Source: Streptomyces liliiviolaceus
GTDB lineage: Bacteria > Actinomycetota > Actinomycetes > Streptomycetales > Streptomycetaceae
NCBI RefSeq assembly: GCF_018070025.1
Contig: NZ_JAGPYQ010000001.1
Span: 992,001 to 1,056,000, forward strand
Length of the DNA stretch: 64,000 bases
Direction: 5' to 3'
Both the position numbers and the translations under genes were made by a program. Below, piece by piece: positions 58,348 through 64,000 of this stretch. Positions within the stretch are counted from its first letter, which is position 1; each line of letters begins with the position of its first letter. Below the pieces are notes generated by a model. The model was not told the DNA's origin. It searched no databases and worked only from the letters and a program-made list of their open reading frames with translations.

Positions 58348-59754
58348 ATGCCGTTCACGTCCCTGAGCGTGAGACGTGCCGCCCGCGAGACCCTCTCCGG
58401 GCTCCCCCGTGAGTTCTGGTGGCTGTGGACCAGCACGCTCGTCAACCGGCTCGGCGCCTTCGTCGCCACCTTCATGGCCCTGTACCTGACGCTGGACCGC
58501 GGCTACTCCGCCTCGTACGCCGGACTCGTCGCCTCGCTCCACGGGCTCGGCGGGGTGATCTCCTCGCTCGGCGCCGGTGTGATGACGGACCGGCTCGGGC
58601 GGCGGCCCACGCTGCTCATCGCCCAGTCGTCCACGGCCGTCTCCGTCGCGCTGCTCGGCTTCATGCGGGACCCGGTGGCGATCGCGGCCGTCGCCTTCCT
58701 CGTCGGCATGGCCAGCAACGCCTCCCGTCCCGCCGTGCAGGCGATGATGGGCGACATCGTCAGGCCCGAGGACCGGGTGCGGGCCTTCTCGCTCAACTAC
58801 TGGGCGATCAACCTGGGCTTCGCCGTCTCGTCCACGGCGGCCGGTTTCATCGCGGAGGTCAGTTACCTCGCGGGCTTCCTCGTCGAGGCCGGGATGACGA
58901 TGGTCTGCGCGATCGTCATCTTCGTGAAGCTGCCCGAGTCGCGGCCCGCGCCGACCGCCAAGACGGCCGACGAGCCCGCGGTCGGTCTGGGGACGGTGCT
59001 GCGTGACGGGCGTTTCATGAGCGTCGTCGGGCTGTCCTTCCTCGTCGCGCTCATCTTCCAGCAGGGGTATGTGGGCCTGCCGGTGGCGATGGGGCAGGCC
59101 GGATTCACGCCCGCCGACTACGGCCTGGTGATCGCGATCAACGGTGTCCTCATCGTCGTGCTGCAGCTCCCCGTCACCCGTCTCATCCAGCACCAGGACC
59201 CGAAACAGCTCCTCGTCGTGTCGTCCCTCCTCGCCGGGTACGGGTTCGGGCTCACCGCCTTCGCGGGCTCGGTCGGCGTCTTCGCGCTCACGATCTGCGT
59301 CTGGACCCTCGCCGAGATCGTCAACGCGCCCACCCAGACCGGCCTCGTCGTCCGCCTCTCCCCCGTCCACGGCCGCGGCCGCTACCAGGGCATGTACACG
59401 ACGTCCTGGTCCGTCGCCGCGCTCGTCGCACCCCTGATGTCCGGTGTCGTCATCGACCGGTACGGGGCCGAGTGGCTCTGGGGCGTGTGCGCGATCGTCG
59501 GCACGGTGGCGGGGGTGGGGTACGGGGTGCTCATGCGCGGGCTCCCGGACGAGGAGCCCGTAGCCACCGAATCACCCCGACCTGAGGCCCGGTCCGAGGC
59601 TCGACCCGTGGCCCGGTCCAAGGCTCGACCCGAGCCCCTGTCCGAGCCCCTGTCCGAGCCCCTGCCGCTCCCCCAGTCGCCGGTCCAGTCGCCGGTCCAG
59701 TTGCCGGCCCAGCCCCGGCCCGCTGCCGAAAAGCCCGAGGTCAGCGCCGGCTAG
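58348..59754 (+). CDS. MFS transporter with repetitive Pro/Glu C-terminal tail
   Basis: 468 residues from the ATG at 58348 (MPFTSLSVRRAARETLSGLP), preceded by GGGAG. Twelve hydrophobic segments and the MFS loop signature GVMTDRLGRRPTLLIAQSS identify a major facilitator of the drug-efflux-like type. The last 60 residues are a disordered tail of near-repeats (EARSEARPVARSKARPEPLS, EPLSEPLPLPQSPVQSPVQL), unusual for the family. The substrate cannot be named. Confidence 0.9.
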   Translation: MPFTSLSVRRAARETLSGLPREFWWLWTSTLVNRLGAFVATFMALYLTLDRGYSASYAGLVASLHGLGGVISSLGAGVMTDRLGRRPTLLIAQSSTAVSVALLGFMRDPVAIAAVAFLVGMASNASRPAVQAMMGDIVRPEDRVRAFSLNYWAINLGFAVSSTAAGFIAEVSYLAGFLVEAGMTMVCAIVIFVKLPESRPAPTAKTADEPAVGLGTVLRDGRFMSVVGLSFLVALIFQQGYVGLPVAMGQAGFTPADYGLVIAINGVLIVVLQLPVTRLIQHQDPKQLLVVSSLLAGYGFGLTAFAGSVGVFALTICVWTLAEIVNAPTQTGLVVRLSPVHGRGRYQGMYTTSWSVAALVAPLMSGVVIDRYGAEWLWGVCAIVGTVAGVGYGVLMRGLPDEEPVATESPRPEARSEARPVARSKARPEPLSEPLSEPLPLPQSPVQSPVQLPAQPRPAAEKPEVSAG

Positions 59755-59786
59755 CGCCCCGTGGCAACGCGCAGCACCGCCGCACC

Positions 59787-60290
59787 TCAGTGGTGCATCC
59801 GCGCCCCCTTCACCACCTTGTCCACCGCGTTGCGGGGGCCGTACACCGCGAGGCCGACCAGGTCGAGGTCCGCGGTGGGTACGGCCCGTACCGCCGCCCG
59901 GTTGTCGCGGTCGTTGCCCGTGGTGAACAGGTCCGCGGTGAACAGCGCGCGGGGCAGGGCGCGGGACAGTGCCTTGCCGTGGGCCGCCTTCAGCGTCTCC
60001 TTCGTCCCCTCGAAGACGAGGACCGGCTGGCGGAACATGGGCAGGTAGCCGACGCCGTCGGCGTCCTCGTACGGCTCGCCGACCACCTCGGGGACCGCCG
60101 GGCCCAGGCCGCTGACCAGGAACGCGGTCACGTTCAGCCGCTGCCACGGCTCCAGGTCCTCGCGCAGCAGGACGGCGATCTTGGTGTCGAAACGGACGGG
60201 GGCCGGCGCGGGGTCCGGGGTGTGTCCAGAGGCGTGTTCACGGGCGTGTTCAGGGGCGTGTTCAGGGGTCTGGCTGCTCTCACTGCTCAT
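59787..60290 (-). CDS. DUF2000-family protein
   Basis: 167 residues from the ATG at 60290 (MSSESSQTPEHAPEHAREHA). The His/Glu repeat of the leader is followed by the DUF2000 domain: KIAVLLREDLEPWQRLNVTA, GLGPAVPEVVGEPYEDADGV and the C-terminal LDLVGLAVYGPRNAVDKVVK. The family is annotated as a pyridoxal-like or peptidyl-tRNA-hydrolase-fold protein without experimentally known function. It is divergent from the AraC regulator gene 49 bp away, which may control it. Confidence 0.85.
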   Translation of the reverse strand: MSSESSQTPEHAPEHAREHASGHTPDPAPAPVRFDTKIAVLLREDLEPWQRLNVTAFLVSGLGPAVPEVVGEPYEDADGVGYLPMFRQPVLVFEGTKETLKAAHGKALSRALPRALFTADLFTTGNDRDNRAAVRAVPTADLDLVGLAVYGPRNAVDKVVKGARMHH

Positions 60291-60339
60291 GCTTCGAGAC
60301 TGCCGAGCCGCGTACGCACCCGTCTTGTACGTTGTTTGC

Positions 60340-61137
60340 ATGGTGGTCCGGCGTGAGGTCTCCGCCTGGCGCCCCAGCGTGCCGGGTGTCGTGGAGGTCT
60401 TCCACGCCCACTTCACGGAGTACGCGTATCCGATGCACGTGCACGACGCGTGGACCCTGCTGCTCGTCGACGCGGGCGCGGTGCGCTACGACCTCGACCG
60501 GCACGAGCACGGCACCCCGGACGGCACGGTCTCGCTGCTCCCGCCGCACGTGCCGCACAACGGGTCGCCGATCACCGAGGACGGTTTCCGCAAGCGGGTC
60601 CTGTACCTGGATCTCAGCCGTCTCGACGAGACGTACATCGGACCGGCCGTGGACACCCCCGACTTCCTCGATCCGGTGCTGCGCCGGCGGGTCGGGCAGC
60701 TGCACACGGCCCTCGCCCGGCCCGGTGACGAGCTGGAGGCGGAGAGCAGGCTGACCCTGATCGGCGAGCGGTTGCGCGGCCATCTGCGGCCCGCGCTCGT
60801 CAGGGACGGCCGGGGCGCCGACCACCCGCTCGCACACCGGCTCCGCGAGCTGCTCGACGAACGCCTCCTGGAGGGCGTCACCCTCCAGGAGGCCGCCGGG
60901 CTCGTGCACGCGCACCCCGCCCATCTGGTGCGGGCGTTCAGCGGCGCGTACGGGATACCGCCCCACCAGTACCTGATGTCACGCCGGGTGGAGCGGGCCC
61001 GGCGGCTGCTGCTGGCGGGCCGGGCACCCGGCGAGGTGGCCGCCGAGACCGGCTTCTACGACCAGTCCCACCTCAGCCGCCACTTCAAGCGGCTGGTCGG
61101 AGTGGCACCCGGCCGCTACCGCGACAGCTCGCGCTGA
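60340..61137 (+). CDS. AraC-family transcriptional regulator
   Basis: 265 residues from the ATG at 60340 (MVVRREVSAWRPSVPGVVEV). An N-terminal cupin ligand-binding domain (FTEYAYPMHVHDAWTLLLVD, LLPPHVPHNG) precedes a C-terminal double HTH (LQEAAGLVHAHPAHLVRAFS and ETGFYDQSHLSRHFKRLVGV). It is divergent from the DUF2000 gene, so local regulation is likely; the ligand is unknown. Confidence 0.9.
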   Translation: MVVRREVSAWRPSVPGVVEVFHAHFTEYAYPMHVHDAWTLLLVDAGAVRYDLDRHEHGTPDGTVSLLPPHVPHNGSPITEDGFRKRVLYLDLSRLDETYIGPAVDTPDFLDPVLRRRVGQLHTALARPGDELEAESRLTLIGERLRGHLRPALVRDGRGADHPLAHRLRELLDERLLEGVTLQEAAGLVHAHPAHLVRAFSGAYGIPPHQYLMSRRVERARRLLLAGRAPGEVAAETGFYDQSHLSRHFKRLVGVAPGRYRDSSR

Positions 61138-61140
61138 AAG

Positions 61141-62898
61141 TCACCCCGTGACCCCCACGCGCTGAAGATCACGCTGAGCGTCGTACAGGTTCCGCGGGCG
61201 TACCGCGTCCGTCGTCCCGTACAGCTCCAGGCGGGAGTGCAGCGGCCCGGTGAAGTCGGGTACGTCGATCTGGTCGAACTCCGTCACCTCGTTGATGCCG
61301 ACCGTCGCGCTGTACGGGGCCAGGCCGTCGATCCTCATCAGGCCGGCGCGGCCGTTGGTGACGCGGATGTTCCAGTGGGTGAAGCGGGCGCCGAAGAGGG
61401 GGCCCGCGCTCGCGTCCCCGCCGTGGCGGCCGTCGTTGACGACCGTGATGTCGGTACGGACGTTCGCGAAGGGCATCCCGCGGTGCGAGTCGAAGGTGCC
61501 CATGCGCATGTCCCCGCGCGACCAGACGTTGTACGAGGACAGCCCCTCCACGTTGATGCCGTGGAGCTGGGTGTTCGCGGGGGCGGGTGTCGTGCGTTCC
61601 TCGATGGTGAAGCGGTCGACGAGGTTGTCGTGCGATCCCTCGCGGCAGAAGTACGGGTGGTGCGAGCCGCGTCCCGCGACCCGGGTGTTGCGCAGGGTGC
61701 AGGCGGAGGCGGCGACCAGCCCGAAGCCGTTGTCCATGTGGCGTACGACGATGTCGTCGGCCCAGCAGTCGTACGCGCACTGGAAGGTGACGCCGTTGTA
61801 GCCCTTGTCCAGCAGATGCGGGGCCTGCGGGGTCTCGACGGCCTCCAGGGTGAGGCCCTCCACCCCGGATCCGGTCAGCGCCTTCACATGGGTGGTCAGA
61901 CGCGGGTCCCACTCCGGGCGGACGTCGAGCGGAAGGGGCCGCTCCAGGGTGACCTGCCTGCCCCGTAGGCGCGTGATCCGCACGGGCCATTCGTACGGGA
62001 CGTAGCTGGTCAATTTTGTCTTGTCGTCCCAGACGTAGGCCTCCGGGCCGGCGCCGTCGCCCGCCATGTGCTCCAGGAGGGTGTGGGCGGGGTCGTCCGC
62101 GAGGCGGAGGAGGACCAGGTCTCCGGGGGCGAGCCTGCCCGGGTCCGCGACGGTCACCGTCCAGGAGCCCCGGCGGGCCGGTGCGACCGTGGTCAGCGTC
62201 CGCCACTCGTCCCGTTTGTTGCCCGTCCAGCCCTCGAAGGGCCACTCCTTGGCCCGGACGGCGTCCGTCAGGGTGGTGAAGCGGTCCGTGGGGCAGAGCC
62301 AGACGAGGCCGCCCGCCCAGGACCAGGACGACTTGTCGCCGCCGTAACGCGACCCGTAGGCACCGATCAACTCGGTGAGGTTCCGGGTCGCGCGGAGTGC
62401 CGTACGGGTGCTGCCGGCGCCGCGCAGGACGACGTTCGAGTGGCCGATGTGGATCAGGCCGTCGAGGCGGTAGGTGCCGGGCGGGATGAGTACCGTGCCA
62501 CCGCCGGCCCTTCCGGCAGCGGCGATGGCACGGTTGATCGCGGGTGCGGAGTCGGCCGAACCGTCCGCCGTGGCGCCGTACGCGCGGACATCGGCGACGA
62601 CGGCGGCGCCTGGGCGGCGGGGGAAGTGCGCCGTCCCGGCGCGTTGGCCGGCTCTGCCGATGTACGGGATCTGCGGGTGCACGTAGGGAGTTCGGGTGAA
62701 CTCCCGCCAGAGTTCGGGCACCTCCGGACGCGGAGTCGCTGCCGACGCCTGCGCCCCGGCCGCCGTGCCGGTCACGGCGGCCGCCGCCACGGCTGTCGCG
62801 CCGCCGAGCAGGGCCCGTCTGGTGAGGGCTCCGGTGAGGCCTCCGGTGAAGGCTCCGGTGAGGGCCCGCTGGGTGTCCTGCGCGCCACGGTCGCTCAT
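61141..62898 (-). CDS. Tat-exported pectate-lyase-fold (beta-helix) protein
   Basis: 585 residues from the ATG at 62898 (MSDRGAQDTQRALTGAFTGG). A twin-arginine signal LTRRALLGGATAVAAAAVTG ends in AQASA. The mature part begins with the pectate lyase 3/GH28-type segment VVADVRAYGATADGSADSAP and continues as a right-handed beta-helix (NVVLRGAGSTRTALRATRNL, ADDIVVRHMDNGFGLVAASA). An exported polysaccharide lyase or hydrolase is likely; the substrate is unknown. A GGTGAGGCCTCC-type short repeat lies in its signal region. Confidence 0.88.
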   Translation of the reverse strand: MSDRGAQDTQRALTGAFTGGLTGALTRRALLGGATAVAAAAVTGTAAGAQASAATPRPEVPELWREFTRTPYVHPQIPYIGRAGQRAGTAHFPRRPGAAVVADVRAYGATADGSADSAPAINRAIAAAGRAGGGTVLIPPGTYRLDGLIHIGHSNVVLRGAGSTRTALRATRNLTELIGAYGSRYGGDKSSWSWAGGLVWLCPTDRFTTLTDAVRAKEWPFEGWTGNKRDEWRTLTTVAPARRGSWTVTVADPGRLAPGDLVLLRLADDPAHTLLEHMAGDGAGPEAYVWDDKTKLTSYVPYEWPVRITRLRGRQVTLERPLPLDVRPEWDPRLTTHVKALTGSGVEGLTLEAVETPQAPHLLDKGYNGVTFQCAYDCWADDIVVRHMDNGFGLVAASACTLRNTRVAGRGSHHPYFCREGSHDNLVDRFTIEERTTPAPANTQLHGINVEGLSSYNVWSRGDMRMGTFDSHRGMPFANVRTDITVVNDGRHGGDASAGPLFGARFTHWNIRVTNGRAGLMRIDGLAPYSATVGINEVTEFDQIDVPDFTGPLHSRLELYGTTDAVRPRNLYDAQRDLQRVGVTG

Positions 62899-63032
62899 GC
62901 CCGAACCGCCTTCCAAGGATGGGGATTCCATGGATGTGAACAACGTTCAGATGTGCGTTGGCGGTGAGCATGACATGGCATCCGCACGGCGGGAAAGAGT
63001 CGTGCAGCGGTTGATTGGTACGGACTACCGAC

Positions 63033-63542
63033 TCAGCCAGTCGGACGCTGAGTCAGGTGGCTGAACGCGTCCAGATTGCGGGTGGACTCGCCGCGCGACA
63101 CCCGCCAGGCGTACTCCTTGCGGATCGCGGACGCGAAACCGAGCTCCAGGAGGGTGTTGAAACTGCCGTCGGCGGCCTCCAGGACCGCACCGAGCAGCCG
63201 GTCGACCTCGTCGGCGGTGACCGCGGCCAGCGGCAGCTTGCCCGCCACGTAGATGTCACCGAGCGGGTCGACGGCGTACCCCACTCCGTAGAGCTTGAGG
63301 TTGCGCTCCAGGAGCCAGCGGTGCACCCCGCCCTCGTTCTCGTCCGGGTGCCGGATGACGAAGGCGTTCAGCGAGAGGGAGTGTCCGCCGACGATCAGCG
63401 AGACGGTCGTCGACAGCTTCCTGGTGCCGGGGAGCTTCACCACGAAGTGGCCGGACTCCGGGCTCTCCCACTCCAGTTCGGCGTCCTTGAGGAACTCCTC
63501 GACGGTCCCCGCCGCCCGCTCCGCAGCCATCGTGTCAGCCAT
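63033..63542 (-). CDS. YbjN-domain protein
   Basis: 169 residues (MADTMAAERAAGTVEEFLKD). The YbjN/type III secretion chaperone-like fold is seen in HFVVKLPGTRKLSTTVSLIV, HPDENEGGVHRWLLERNLKL and YVAGKLPLAAVTADEVDRLL. Overlaps the mshA stop by eight bases, so it is coupled to mshA. This order, mshA followed by a YbjN gene, is common in Streptomyces; the role of the YbjN protein is unknown. Confidence 0.9.
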   Translation of the reverse strand: MADTMAAERAAGTVEEFLKDAELEWESPESGHFVVKLPGTRKLSTTVSLIVGGHSLSLNAFVIRHPDENEGGVHRWLLERNLKLYGVGYAVDPLGDIYVAGKLPLAAVTADEVDRLLGAVLEAADGSFNTLLELGFASAIRKEYAWRVSRGESTRNLDAFSHLTQRPTG

Positions 63543-64000
63543 GGTGGGAGCGTACGTGACGGCGGTGCTCGTTCATCGCCGCCGTGTAGACGTCGGCCGT
63601 GGCCGCCGCCGCCGTGTCCCAGCCGAAGGACTGCGCATGCCAGGCGGCCGCCGCGCCCATCCGGTCCGGGAGCGCCCGGTTGTCGGCGAAATCGCGCAGC
63701 ACGCGCGCGTAGTCGACGGGATCGTGGCCGGAGACGAGAAAGCCCGTCTCCTTGTGGCGGACCGCGACCGGCAGACCGCCCACCGCGGCGGCGAGCACCG
63801 GGGTGCCGGCCGCCTGCGCCTCTATGGCGACGAGTCCGAACGACTCGCTGTAGGAGGGCATCACCAGCACGGACGCGGCCCGGAACCAGTCCGCGAGCTG
63901 CTCCTGGTCGACCGGCGGCCGGAAGCACACCACGTCGGCGATGCCCAGCCGGGCGGCGAGCTTCTGCAGCCCCTCGGGCTTGGCGAGACCGCTGCCGCTC
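63535..64000 (-). CDS. mshA: D-inositol-3-phosphate glycosyltransferase (MshA), 3' part
   Basis: C-terminal about 155 residues of a GT4 glycosyltransferase; the gene continues beyond 64000. The visible part runs from GSGLAKPEGLQKLAARLGIA through VLVMPSYSESFGLVAIEAQA (the E-x7-E nucleotide-sugar motif) to the C-terminus HRRHVRSHHG. MshA joins GlcNAc to inositol-3-phosphate in the first step of mycothiol synthesis. Identification relies on this conserved region and on the YbjN neighbour. Confidence 0.88.
   Translation of the reverse strand, partial: SGSGLAKPEGLQKLAARLGIADVVCFRPPVDQEQLADWFRAASVLVMPSYSESFGLVAIEAQAAGTPVLAAAVGGLPVAVRHKETGFLVSGHDPVDYARVLRDFADNRALPDRMGAAAAWHAQSFGWDTAAAATADVYTAAMNEHRRHVRSHHG

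Overview
The window is high-GC actinobacterial chromosome, almost certainly Streptomyces. Evidence: a PhoR-PhoP/PhoU locus with PHO boxes, an msiK sugar ATPase, a DasR-type nagKA promoter, a CdgB-type diguanylate cyclase, mshA for mycothiol, and GTG starts. From memory and unchecked, the gene order follows the S. coelicolor otsA-to-mshA segment, interrupted by one inserted element.

Layout. 1-2481: trehalose synthesis (otsA 3' part, otsB) and a small DUF3263 protein. 2614-7220: aminosugar block: a lone sugar-binding lipoprotein divergent from nagK-nagA, with a DasR-like operator between them, then a PfkB-family kinase. 7444-22274: housekeeping and accessory genes (CBM protein, cdgB, flavin reductase, arfB, terD, GNAT, M1 peptidase lipoprotein, pentapeptide protein, two FAD oxidoreductases, quinone oxidoreductase, APH-like kinase, alpha/beta hydrolase). 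Gaps here carry dispersed Streptomyces repeats and long hairpins.

22300-36905 is a complete actinomycete integrative and conjugative element (AICE) of about 14.6 kb, inserted in the 3' half of tRNA-Thr(TGT) and bounded by a 43-bp direct repeat. Order: AT-richer cargo (membrane protein, DUF5677-like protein, SAM methyltransferase); a KorSA-like GntR repressor with palindromic operators; a transfer operon (small protein, DUF2637 coiled-coil protein, RRQRL-type zinc protein, membrane protein, TraA-like, TraB/FtsK translocase); a repeat array just after traB that looks like a clt site; a Spd-like membrane protein; a Prim-Pol plus DUF3631 ATPase replication module followed by an iteron array; then xis and int next to attR. 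The four repeat or operator systems in the element (GntR palindromes, CCTGACACC, CCGCTACC, CGTGAACA) are the most interesting content of the window.

37191-64000: core chromosome resumes: msiK with its own DasR-like site, a nucleotidyltransferase, DoxX protein, rlmB, cysS, ispF, ispD, carD, a lipoprotein, phoP-phoR divergent from phoU with PHO boxes, a 50-residue Cys-rich peptide, a TolB/CWB2 cell-wall protein, small kinase and HAD proteins, gpmA, an MFS transporter, a DUF2000 protein divergent from an AraC regulator, a Tat-type pectate-lyase-fold protein, a YbjN protein and the 3' part of mshA. The DasR-like sites on nagKA and msiK fit joint control of aminosugar use and import, because MsiK energises many Streptomyces sugar ABC importers that lack their own ATPase.
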